Below are positions 50,430 through 61,825 of a stretch of DNA of 64,000 bases, piece after piece; positions within the stretch are counted from its first letter, which is position 1, and the number at the start of each line of letters is the position of its first letter. This stretch comes from Auanema rhodensis. Lineage: Eukaryota > Nematoda > Chromadorea > Rhabditida > Rhabditidae. Made by a program: the position numbers and the translations under genes. The notes under the pieces were generated by a model, which made no database searches, was not told the origin of the DNA, and saw nothing but the letters and a program-made list of their open reading frames with translations. The stretch covers positions 1 to 64,000 of the forward strand of contig CAXKVF010000092.1 of assembly GCA_964057225.1 (NCBI GenBank). Direction: 5' to 3'.

Positions 50430-52541
50430 TAACTCGCTTCACGTGAAAGATAAAGAGATGCGGTTTTCAAAATTAGATTCCCCATGTCCATATTAGTCTA
50501 AAAACAAATTTTTATTGATATTGGTGCATGGTAACCATGACTTTGAAATTTACGTGAACTTTAATTTATGCTAATTAAATGTACACGTGATGTGCACTTG
50601 GTATGTAACTCGCTTCACGTGAAAGATAAAGAGATGCGGTTTTCAAAATTAGATTCCTCATGTCCATATTAGTCTAAAAACAAATTTTTATTGATATTGG
50701 TGCATGGTAACCATGACTTTGAATTTTACGTGAACTTTAATTTATGCTAATTAAATGTACACGTGATGTGCACTTGGTATGTAACTCGCTTCACGTGAAA
50801 GATAAAGAGATGCGGTTTTCAAAATTAGATTCCCCATGTCCATATTAGTCTAAAAACAAATTTTTATTGATATTGGTGCATGGTAACCATGACTTTGAAA
50901 TTTACGTGAACTTTAATTTATGCTAATTAAATGTACACGTGATGTGCACTTGGTATGTAACTCGCTTCACGTGAAAGATAAAGAGATGCGGTTTTCAATA
51001 TTAGATTCCCCATGTCCATATTAGTCTAAAAACAAATTTTTATTGATATTGGTTCATGGTAACCATGACTTTGAAATTTACGTGAACTTTAATTTATGCT
51101 AATTAAATGTACACGTGATGTGCACTTGGTATGTAACTCGCTTCACGTGAAAGATAAAGAGATGCGGTTTTCAAAATTAGATTCCCCATGTCCATATTAG
51201 TCTAAAAACAAATTTTTATTGATATTGGTGCATGGTAACCATGACTTTGAAATTTACGTGAACTTTAATTTATGCTAATTAAATGTACACGTGATGTGCA
51301 CTTGGTATGTAACTCGCTTCACGTGAAAGATAAAGAGATGCGGTTTTCAAAATTAGATTCCCCATGTCCATATTAGTCTAAAAACAAATTTTTATTGATA
51401 TTGGTTCATGGTAACCATGACTTTGAAATTCACGTGAACTTTAATTTATGCTAATTAAATGTACACGTGATGTGCACTTGGTATGTAACTCGCTTCACGT
51501 GAAAGATAAAGAGATGCGGTTTTCAAAATTAGATTCCCCATGTCCATATTAGTCTAAAAACAAATTTTTATTGATATTGGTGCATGGTAACCATGACTTT
51601 GAAATTTACGTGAACTTTAATTTATGCTAATTAAATGTACACGTGATGTGCACTTGGTATGTACCTCGCTTCACGTGAAAGATAAAGAGATGCGGTTTTC
51701 AAAATTAGATTCCCCATGTCCATATTAGTCTAAAAACAAATTTTGATTGATATTGGTGCATGGTAACCATGACTTTGAATTTTACGTGAACTTTAATTTA
51801 TGCTAATTAAATGTACACGTGATGTGCACTTGGTATGTAACTCGCTTCACGTGAAAGATAAAGAGATGCGGTTTTCAATATTAGATTCCCCATGTCCATA
51901 TTAGTCTAAAAACAAATTTTTATTGATATTGGTTCATGGTAACCATGACTTTGAAATTTACGTGAACTTTAATTTATGCTAATTAAATGTACACGTGATG
52001 TGCACTTGGTATGTAACTCGCTTCACGTGAAAGATAAAGAGATACGGTTTTCAAAATTAGATTCCCCATGTCCATATTAGTCTAAAAACAAATTTTTATT
52101 GATATTGGTGCATGGTAACCATGACTTTGAAATTTACGTGAACTTTAATTTATGCTAATTAAATGTACACGTGATGTGCACTTGGTATGTAACTCGCTTC
52201 ACGTGAAAGATAAAGAGATGCGGTTTTCAAAATTAGATTCCCCATGTCCATATTAGTCTAAAAACAAATTTTTATTGATATTGGTGCATGGTAACCATGA
52301 CTTTGAAATTTACGTGAACTTTAATTTATGCTAATTAAATGTACACGTGATGTGCACTTGGTATGTACCTCGCTTCACGTGAAAGATGAAGAGATGCGGT
52401 TTTCAAAATTAGATTCCCCATGTCCATATTAGTCTAAAAACAAATTTTGATTGATATTGGTGCATGGTAACCATGACTTTGAATTTTACGTGAACTTTAA
52501 TTTATGCTAATTAAATGTACACGTGATGTGCACTTGGTATG
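50430..52541 (+). repeat. 12-unit block, second copy
   Basis: Matches 47966-50077 type for type: G at 50606, B at 50958, m122C at 51310, F-like at 51662, B at 51838, m31A at 52014, F at 52366. The F-like unit at 51662 lacks m23G (GATAAAGAG) but keeps m3C, m84G and m119T, so it changed after the copy. The spacing from the first copy is 2464 bp. Confidence 0.85.
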
Positions 52542-52717
52542 TAACTCGCTTCACGTGAAAGATAAAGAGATGCGGTTTTCAATATTAGATTCCCCATGTC
52601 CATATTAGTCTAAAAACAAATTTTTATTGATATTGGTGCATGGTAACCATGACTTTGAAATTTACGTGAACTTTAATTTATGCTAATTAAATGTACACGT
52701 GATGTGCACTTGGTATG
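52542..52717 (+). repeat. Chimeric unit at a domain joint
   Basis: This unit has m42T (52583), otherwise always linked to m97 T, but carries m97 G (52638). Its left part looks like a B unit and its right part like another type. It lies just where the F/B order stops and the m155T order of 34.8 kb begins. The switch falls between 52584 and 52637. Unequal crossing over or gene conversion would both give this. Confidence 0.75.
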
Positions 52718-53421
52718 TAACTCGCTTCACGTGAAAGATAAAGAGATGCGGTTTTCAAAATTAGATTCCCCATGTCCATATTAGTCTAAAAACAAATTTT
52801 TATTGATATTGGTGCATGGTAACCATGACTTTGAAATTTACGTGAACTTTAATTTATGCTAATTAAATGTATACGTGATGTGCACTTGGTATGTAACTCG
52901 CTTCACGTGAAAGATAAAAAGATGCGGTTTTCAAAATTAGATTCCCCATGTCCATATTAGTCTAAAAACAAATTTTTATTGATATTGGTTCATGGTAACC
53001 ATGACTTTGAAATTTACGTGAACTTTAATTTATGCTAATTAAATGTATACGTGATGTGCACTTGGTATGTAACTCGCTTCACGTGAAAGATAAAGAGATG
53101 CGGTTTTCAAAATTAGATTTCCCATGTCCATATTAGTCTAAAAACAAATTTTTATTGATATTGGTTCATGGTAACCATGACTTTGAAATTTACGTGAACT
53201 TTAATTTATGCTAATTAAATGTACACGTGATGTGCACTTGGTATGTAACTCGCTTCACGTGAAAGATAAAGAGATGCGGTTTTCAAAATTAGATTCCCCA
53301 TGTCCATATTAGTCTAAAAACAAATTTTTATTGATATTGGTGCATGGTAACCATGACTTTGAAATTTACGTGAACTTTAATTTATGCTAATTAAATGTAC
53401 ACGTGATGTGCACTTGGTATG
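52718..53421 (+). repeat. m155T block (4 units)
   Basis: m155T with m97 G; m155T with m97 T (plus m26A); m51T; plain. The same four types in this order stand at 34769-35472 and 62002-62705, and in a varied form at 62706-63409. m155T turns CACGTG into TACGTG, so these units lose the second G-box-like palindrome. Confidence 0.85.
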
Positions 53422-53949
53422 TAACTCGCTTCACGTGAAAGATAAAGAGATGCGGTTTTCAAAATTAGATTCCTCATGTCCATATTAGTCTAAAAACAAA
53501 TTTTTATTGATATTGGTGCATGGTAACCATGACTTTGAAATTTACGTGAACTTTAATTTATGCTAATTAAATGTACACGTGATGTGCACTTGGTATGTAA
53601 CTCGCTTCACGTGAAAGATAAAGAGATGCGGTTTTCAAAATTAGATTCCCCATGTCCATATTAGTCTAAAAACAAATTTTTATTGATATTGGTTCATGGT
53701 AACCATGACTTTGAAATTTACGTGAACTTTAATTAATGCTAATTAAATGTACACGTGATGTGCACTTGGTATGTAACTCGCTTCACGTGAAAGATAAAGA
53801 GATGCGGTTTTCAAAATTAGATTCCCCATGTCCATATTAGTCTAAAAACAAATTTTTATTGATATTGCTTCATGGTAACCATGACTTTGAAATTTACGTG
53901 AACTTTAATTTATGCTAATTAAATGTACACGTGATGTGCACTTGGCATG
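53422..53949 (+). repeat. m53T, m97 T and m95C+m173C units
   Basis: Three units. Those at 53422 and 53774 match 42336 and 42512; the m97 T unit between (53598, with m138A) has no counterpart there. With the following units they form a block shared with 42336-43215. Confidence 0.8.
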
Positions 53950-55355
53950 TAACTCGCTTCACGTGAAAGATAAAGAGATGCGGTTTTCAAAATTAGATTC
54001 CCCATGTCCATATTAGTCTAAAAACAAATTTTTATTAATATTGGTGCATGGTAACCATGACTTTGAATTTTACGTGAACTTTAATTTATGCTAATTAAAT
54101 GTACACGTGATGTGCACTTGGTATGTAACTCGCTTCACGTGAAAGATAAAGAGATGCGGTTTTCAATATTAGATTCCCCATGTCCATATTAGTCTAAAAA
54201 CAAATTTTTATTGATATTGGTTCATGGTAACCATGACTTTGAAATTTACGTGAACTTTAATTTATGCCAATTAAATGTACACGTGATGTGCACTTGGTAT
54301 GTAACTCGCTTCACGTGAAAGATAAAGAGATGCGGTTTTCAAAATTAGATTCCCCATGTCCATATTAGTCTAAAAACAAATTTTTATTGATATTGGTGCA
54401 TGGTAACCATGACTTTGAAATTTACGTGAACTTTAATTTATGCTAATTAAATGTACACGTGATGTGCACTTGGTATGTAACTCGCTTCACGTGAAAGATA
54501 AAGAGATGCGGTTTTCAAAATTAGATTCCCCATGTCCATATTAGTCTAAAAACAAATTTTTTTGATATTGGTTCATGGTAACCATGACTTTGAAATTTAC
54601 GTGAACTTTAATTTATGCTAATTAAATGTACACGTGATGTGCACTTGGCATGTAACTCGCTTCACGTGAAAGATAAAGAGATGCGGTTTTCAAAATTAGA
54701 TTCCCCATGTCCATATTAGTCTAAAAACAAATTTTTATTAATATTGGTGCATGGTAACCATGACTTTGAATTTTACGTGAACTTTAATTTATGCTAATTA
54801 AATGTACACGTGATGTGCACTTGGTATGTAACTCGCTTCACGTGAAAGATAAAGAGATGCGGTTTTCAATATTAGATTCCCCATGTCCATATTAGTCTAA
54901 AAACAAATTTTTATTGATATTGGTTCATGGTAACCATGACTTTGAAATTTACGTGAACTTTAATTTATGCCAATTAAATGTACACGTGATGTGCACTTGG
55001 TATGTAACTCGCTTCACGTGAAAGATAAAGAGATGCGGTTTTCAAAATTAGATTCCCCATGTCCATATTAGTCTAAAAACAAATTTTTATTGATATTGGT
55101 GCATGGTAACCATGACTTTGAAATTTACGTGAACTTTAATTTATGCTAATTAAATGTACACGTGATGTGCACTTGGTATGTAACTCGCTTCACGTGAAAG
55201 ATAAAGAGATGCGGTTTTCAAAATTAGATTCCCCATGTCCATATTAGTCTAAAAACAAATTTTTTTGATATTGGTTCATGGTAACCATGACTTTGAAATT
55301 TACGTGAACTTTAATTTATGCTAATTAAATGTACACGTGATGTGCACTTGGTATG
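53950..55355 (+). repeat. 4-mer HOR, 703 bp, two copies
   Basis: m88A+m119T; m42T+m143C; plain; m97 T unit with a 1-bp deletion. It fills 53950-54652 and 54653-55355. The fourth unit of the first copy also has m173C, while that of the second does not. Apart from m88A (which 42688 lacks), the first three types match 42688-43215, 11,262 bp to the left (64 units minus two 1-bp deletions). Confidence 0.87.
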
Positions 55356-58300
55356 TAACTCGCTTCACGTGAAAGATAAAGAGATGCGGTTTTCAAAATT
55401 AGATTCCCCATGTCCATATTAGTCTAAAAACAAATTTTTATTGATATTGGTGCATGGTAACCATGACTTTGAAATTTACGTGAACTTTAATTTATGCTAA
55501 TTAAATGTACACGTGATGTGCACTTGGTATGTAACTCGCTTCACGTGAAAGATAAAGAGATGCGGTTTTCAAAATTAGATTCCTCATGTCCATATTAGTC
55601 TAAAAACAAATTTTTATTGATATTGGTGCATGGTAACCATGACTTTGAATTTTACGTGAACTTTAATTTATGCTAATTAAATGTACACGTGATGTGCACT
55701 TGGTATGTAACTCGCTTCACGTGAAAGATAAAGAGATGCGGTTTTCAATATTAGATTCCCCATGTCCATATTAGTCTAAAAACAAATTTTTATTGATATT
55801 GGTTCATGGTAACCATGACTTTGAAATTTACGTGAACTTTAATTTATGCTAATTAAATGTACACGTGATGTGCACTTGGTATGTAACTCGCTTCACGTGA
55901 AAGATAAAGAGATGCGGTTTTCAAAATTAGATTCCCCATGTCCATATTAGTCTAAAAACAAATTTTTATTGATATTGGTGCATGGTAACCATGACTTTGA
56001 AATTTACGTGAACTTTAATTTATGCTAATTAAATGTACACGTGATGTGCACTTGGTATGTAACTCGCTTCACGTGAAAGATAAAGAGATGCGGTTTTCAA
56101 AATTAGATTCCCCATGTCCATATTAGTCTAAAAACAAATTTTTATTGATATTGGTTCATGGTAACCATGACTTTGAAATTCACGTGAACTTTAATTTATG
56201 CTAATTAAATGTACACGTGATGTGCACTTGGTATGTAACTCGCTTCACGTGAAAGATAAAGAGATGCGGTTTTCAAAATTAGATTCCCCATGTCCATATT
56301 AGTCTAAAAACAAATTTTTATTGATATTGGTGCATGGTAACCATGACTTTGAAATTTACGTGAACTTTAATTTATGCTAATTAAATGTACACGTGATGTG
56401 CACTTGGTATGTAACTCGCTTCACGTGAAAGATAAAGAGATGCGGTTTTCAAAATTAGATTCCTCATGTCCATATTAGTCTAAAAACAAATTTTTATTGA
56501 TATTGGTGCATGGTAACCATGACTTTGAATTTTACGTGAACTTTAATTTATGCTAATTAAATGTACACGTGATGTGCACTTGGTATGTAACTCGCTTCAC
56601 GTGAAAGATAAAGAGATGCGGTTTTCAATATTAGATTCCCCATGTCCATATTAGTCTAAAAACAAATTTTTATTGATATTGGTTCATGGTAACCATGACT
56701 TTGAAATTTACGTGAACTTTAATTTATGCTAATTAAATGTACACGTGATGTGCACTTGGTATGTAACTCGCTTCACGTGAAAGATAAAGAGATGCGGTTT
56801 CCAAAATTAGATTCCTCATGTCCATATTAGTCTAAAAACAAATTTTTATTGATATTGGTGCATGGTAACCATGACTTTGAATTTTACGTGAACTTTAATT
56901 TATGCTAATTAAATGTACACGTGATGTGCACTTGGTATGTAACTCGCTTCACGTGAAAGATAAAGAGATGCGGTTTTCAATATTAGATTCCCCATGTCCA
57001 TATTAGTCTAAAAACAAATTTTTATTGATATTGGTTCATGGTAACCATGACTTTGAAATTTACGTGAACTTTAATTTATGCTAATTAAATGTACACGTGA
57101 TGTGCACTTGGTATGTAACTCGCTTCACGTGAAAGATAAAAAGAGATGCGGTTTTCAAAATTAGATTCCCCATGTCCATATTAGTCTAAAAACAAATTTT
57201 TATTGATATTGGTGCATGGTAACCATGACTTTGAAATTTACGTGAACTTTAATTTATGCTAATTAAATGTACACGTGATGTGCACTTGGTATGTAACTCG
57301 CTTCACGTGAAAGATAAAGAGATGCGGTTTTCAAAATTAGATTCCCCATGTCCATATTAGTCTAAAAACAAATTTTTATTGATATTGGTTCATGGTAACC
57401 ATGACTTTGAAATTCACGTGAACTTTAATTTATGCTAATTAAATGTACACGTGATGTGCACTTGGTATGTAACTCGCTTCACGTGAAAGATAAAGAGATG
57501 CGGTTTTCAAAATTAGATTCCCCATGTCCATATTAGTCTAAAAACAAATTTTTATTGATATTGGTGCATGGTAACCATGACTTTGAAATTTACGTGAACT
57601 TTAATTTATGCTAATTAAATGTACACGTGATGTGCACTTGGTATGTAACTCGCTTCACGTGAAAGATAAAGAGATGCGGTTTTCAAAATTAGATTCCTCA
57701 TGTCCATATTAGTCTAAAAACAAATTTTTATTGATATTGGTGCATGGTAACCATGACTTTGAATTTTACGTGAACTTTAATTTATGCTAATTAAATGTAC
57801 ACGTGATGTGCACTTGGTATGTAACTCGCTTCACGTGAAAGATAAAGAGATGCGGTTTTCAATATTAGATTCCCCATGTCCATATTAGTCTAAAAACAAA
57901 TTTTTATTGATATTGGTTCATGGTAACCATGACTTTGAAATTTACGTGAACTTTAATTTATGCTAATTAAATGTACACGTGATGTGCACTTGGTATGTAA
58001 CTCGCTTCACGTGAAAGATAAAGAGATGCGGTTTTCAAAATTAGATTCCCCATGTCCATATTAGTCTAAAAACAAATTTTTATTGATATTGGTGCATGGT
58101 AACCATGACTTTGAAATTTACGTGAACTTTAATTTATGCTAATTAAATGTACACGTGATGTGCACTTGGTATGTAACTCGCTTCGCGTGAAAGATAAAGA
58201 GATGCGGTTTTCAAAATTAGATTCCCCATGTCCATATTAGTCTAAAAACAAATTTTTATTGATATTGGTTCATGGTAACCATGACTTTGAAATTCACGTG

Positions 58301-58525
58301 AACTTTAATTTATGCTAATTAAATGTACACGTGATGTGCACTTGGTATGTAACTCGCTTCACGTGAAAGATAAAGAGATGCGGTTTTCAAAATTAGATTC
58401 CCCATGTCCATATTAGTCTAAAAACAAATTTTTATTGATATTGGTGCATGGTAACCATGACTTTGAAATTTACGTGAACTTTAATTTATGCTAATTAAAT
58501 GTACACGTGATGTGCACTTGGTATG
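55356..58525 (+). repeat. 5-mer HOR with m53T+m119T, m42T and m122C
   Basis: After a plain unit, the 880-bp order G, B, plain, m122C, plain runs at 55532-56411, 56764-57645 (882 bp because of a 2-bp insertion) and 57646-58525. Between the first and second lies a leftover G-B pair (56412-56763), as expected when three units are lost by unequal exchange. The G unit at 56764 also has m38C. The unit at 58174 has CTTCGCGTG, breaking the first palindrome. Confidence 0.87.
57116..57293 (+). repeat. 178-bp unit, 2-bp insertion
   Basis: GATAAAAAGAGATG in place of GATAAAGAGATG near 57138 adds two A, the only insertion I found in the window. It lies in an A-rich stretch where slippage is likely. It was not copied to other units. 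Confidence 0.9.
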
Positions 58526-60108
58526 TACCTCGCTTCACGTGAAAGATGAAGAGATGCGGTTTTCAAAATTAGATTCCCCATGTCCATATTAGTCTAAAAA
58601 CAAAATTTGATTGATATTGGTTCATGGTAACCATGACTTTGAAATTTACGTGAACTTTAATTTATGCTAATTAAATGTACACGTGATGTGCACTTGGTAT
58701 GTAACTCGCTTCACGTGAAAGATAAAGAGATGCGGTTTTCAATATTAGATTCCCCATGTCCATATTAGTCTAAAAACAAATTTTTATTGATATTGGTTCA
58801 TGGTAACCATGACTTTGAAATTTACGTGAACTTTAATTTATGCTAATTAAATGTACACGTGATGTGCACTTGGTATGTAACTCGCTTCACGTGAAAGATA
58901 AAGAGATGCGGTTTTCAAAATTAGATTCCCCATGTCCATATTAGTCTAAAAACAAATTTTTATTGATATTGGTGCATGGTAACCATGACTTTGAAATTTA
59001 CGTGAACTTTAATTTATGCTAATTAAATGTACACGTGATGTGCACTTGGTATGTAACTCGCTTCACGTGAAAGATAAAGAGATGCGGTTTTCAAAATTAG
59101 ATTCCCCATGTCCATATTAGTCTAAAAACAAATTTTTATTGATATTGGTGCATGGTAACCATGACTTTGAAATTTACGTGAACTTTAATTTATGCTAATT
59201 AAATGTACACGTGATGTGCACTTGGTATGTAACTCGCTTCACGTGAAAGATAAAGAGATGCGGTTTTCAAAATTAGATTCCCCATGTCCATATTAGTCTA
59301 AAAACAAATTTTTTTGATATTGGTTCATGGTAACCATGACTTTGAAATTTACGTGAACTTTAATTTATGCTAATTAAATGTACACGTGATGTGCACTTGG
59401 TATGTAACTCGCTTCACGTGAAAGATAAAGAGATGCGGTTTTCAAAATTAGATTCCGCATGTCCATATTAGTCTAAAAACAAATTTTTATTGATATTGGT
59501 GCATGGTAACCATGACTTTGAAATTTACGTGAACTTTAATTTATGCTAATTAAATGTACACGTGATGTGCACTTGGTATGTAACTCGCTTCACGTGAAAG
59601 ATAAAGAGATGCGGTTTTCAAAATTAGATTCCCCATGTCCATATTAATCTAAAAACAAATTTTGATTGATATTGGTGCATGGTAACCATGACTTTGAATT
59701 TTACGTGAACTTTAATTTATGCTAATTAAATGTACACGTGATGTGCACTTGGTATGTACCTCGCTTCACGTGAAAGATGAAGAGATGCGGTTTTCAAAAT
59801 TAGATTCCCCATGTCCATATTAGTCTAAAAACAAATTTTGATTGATATTGGTGCATGGTAACCATGACTTTGAATTTTACGTGAACTTTAATTTATGCTA
59901 ATTAAATGTACACGTGATGTGCACTTGGTATGTAACTCGCTTCACGTGAAAGATAAAGAGATGCGGTTTTCAATATTAGATTCCCCATGTCCATATTAGT
60001 CTAAAAACAAATTTTTATTGATATTGGTTCATGGTAACCATGACTTTGAAATTTACGTGAACTTTAATTTATGCTAATTAAATGTACACGTGATGTGCAC
60101 TTGGTATG
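58526..60108 (+). repeat. F/B units with 1-bp-deletion and m53G units
   Basis: An F-like unit at 58526 has m3C, m23G and m84G with an extra change in the T run, but ends as an m97 T unit without m119T, so it looks chimeric. Then B (58702), two plain units, the 1-bp-deletion unit (59230), m53G (GATTCCGC, 59405), an F-like unit with m84G+m119T (59581), a full F (59757) and B (59933). Confidence 0.8.
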
Positions 60109-61162
60109 TAACTCGCTTCACGTGAAAGATAAAGAGATGCGGTTTTCAAAATTAGATTCCCCATGTCCATATTAGTCTAAAAACAAATTTTTATTGATAT
60201 TGGTGCATGGTAACCATGACTTTGAAATTTACGTGAACTTTAATTTATGCTAATTAAATGTACACGTGATGTGCACTTGGTATGTAACTCGCTTCACGTG
60301 AAAGATAAAGAGATGCGGTTTTCAAAATTAGATTCCCCATGTCCATATTAGTCTAAAAACAAATTTTTTTGATATTGGTTCATGGTAACCATGACTTTGA
60401 AATTTACGTGAACTTTAATTTATGCTAATTAAATGTACACGTGATGTGCACTTGGTATGTAACTCGCTTCACGTGAAAGATAAAGAGATGCGGTTTTCAA
60501 AATTAGATTCCGCATGTCCATATTAGTCTAAAAACAAATTTTTATTGATATTGGTGCATGGTAACCATGACTTTGAAATTTACGTGAACTTTAATTTATG
60601 CTAATTAAATGTACACGTGATGTGCACTTGGTATGTAACTCGCTTCACGTGAAAGATAAAGAGATGCGGTTTTCAAAATTAGATTCCCCATGTCCATATT
60701 AGTCTAAAAACAAATTTTTATTGATATTGGTGCATGGTAACCATGACTTTGAAATTTACGTGAACTTTAATTTATGCTAATTAAATGTACACGTGATGTG
60801 CACTTGGTATGTAACTCGCTTCACGTGAAAGATAAAGAGATGCGGTTTTCAAAATTAGATTCCCCATGTCCATATTAGTCTAAAAACAAATTTTTTTGAT
60901 ATTGGTTCATGGTAACCATGACTTTGAAATTTACGTGAACTTTAATTTATGCTAATTAAATGTACACGTGATGTGCACTTGGTATGTAACTCGCTTCACG
61001 TGAAAGATAAAGAGATGCGGTTTTCAAAATTAGATTCCGCATGTCCATATTAGTCTAAAAACAAATTTTTATTGATATTGGTGCATGGTAACCATGACTT
61101 TGAAATTTACGTGAACTTTAATTTATGCTAATTAAATGTACACGTGATGTGCACTTGGTATG
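60109..61162 (+). repeat. 3-mer HOR, 527 bp, two copies
   Basis: Plain; m97 T unit with the 1-bp deletion; m53G unit. It fills 60109-60635 and 60636-61162, and the same three types also stand at 59054-59580. m53G is found only right after a deletion unit (59405, 60460, 60987), so the two markers moved together. The period is 3 x 176 minus 1. Confidence 0.88.
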
Positions 61163-61690
61163 TAACTCGCTTCACGTGAAAGATAAAGAGATGCGGTTTT
61201 CAAAATAAGATTCCCCATGTACATATTAGTCTAAAAACAAATTTTTATTGATATTGGCGCATGGTAACCATGACTTTGAAATTTACGTGAACTTTAATTT
61301 ATGCTAATTAAATGTACACGTGATGTGCACTTGGTATGTAACTCGCTTCACGTGAAAGATAAAGAGATGCGGTTTTCAAAATTAGATTCCCCATGTCCAT
61401 ATTAGTCTTAAAACAAATTTTTATTGATATTGGTTCATGGTAACCATGACTTTGAAATTTACGTGAACTTTAATTTATGCTAATTAAATGTACACGTGAT
61501 GTGCACTTGGTATGTAACTCGCTTCACGTGAAAGATAAAGAGATGCTGTTTTCAAAATTAGATTCCCCATGTCCATATTAGTCTAAAAACAAATTTTTAT
61601 TGATATTAGTTCATGGTAACCATGACTTTGAAATTTACGTGAACTTTAATTTATGCTAATTAAATGTACACGTGATGTGCACTTGGTATG
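61163..61690 (+). repeat. Three units opening the right-edge block
   Basis: A unit with three private changes at 61163 (AAAATAAG, TGTACATA, TTGGCGC), then m71T (61339) and m94A (61515, with an extra G to T giving GATGCTG). The last two match 34241 and 34417. The unit at 61163 is among the most diverged in the window. Confidence 0.8.
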
Positions 61691-61825
61691 TAACTCGCTT
61701 CACGTGAAAGATAAAGAGATGCGGTTTTCAAAATTAGATTCCCCATCATGGTAACCATGACTTTGAAATTTACGTGAACTTTAATTTATGCTAATTAAAT
61801 GTACACGTGATGTGCACTTGGTATG
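61691..61825 (+). repeat. Truncated unit, 41-bp deletion
   Basis: CCCCAT (m51-56) is joined directly to CATGG (m98-102) at 61746/61747. m57-97 are missing and the unit is 135 bp. The A5/T5 inverted repeat is lost, but the CATGGTAACCATG dyad is kept whole. The unit is an extra one inside an order otherwise shared with 34241-35472, so it was inserted or retained and then cut after the two blocks separated. Confidence 0.92.
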
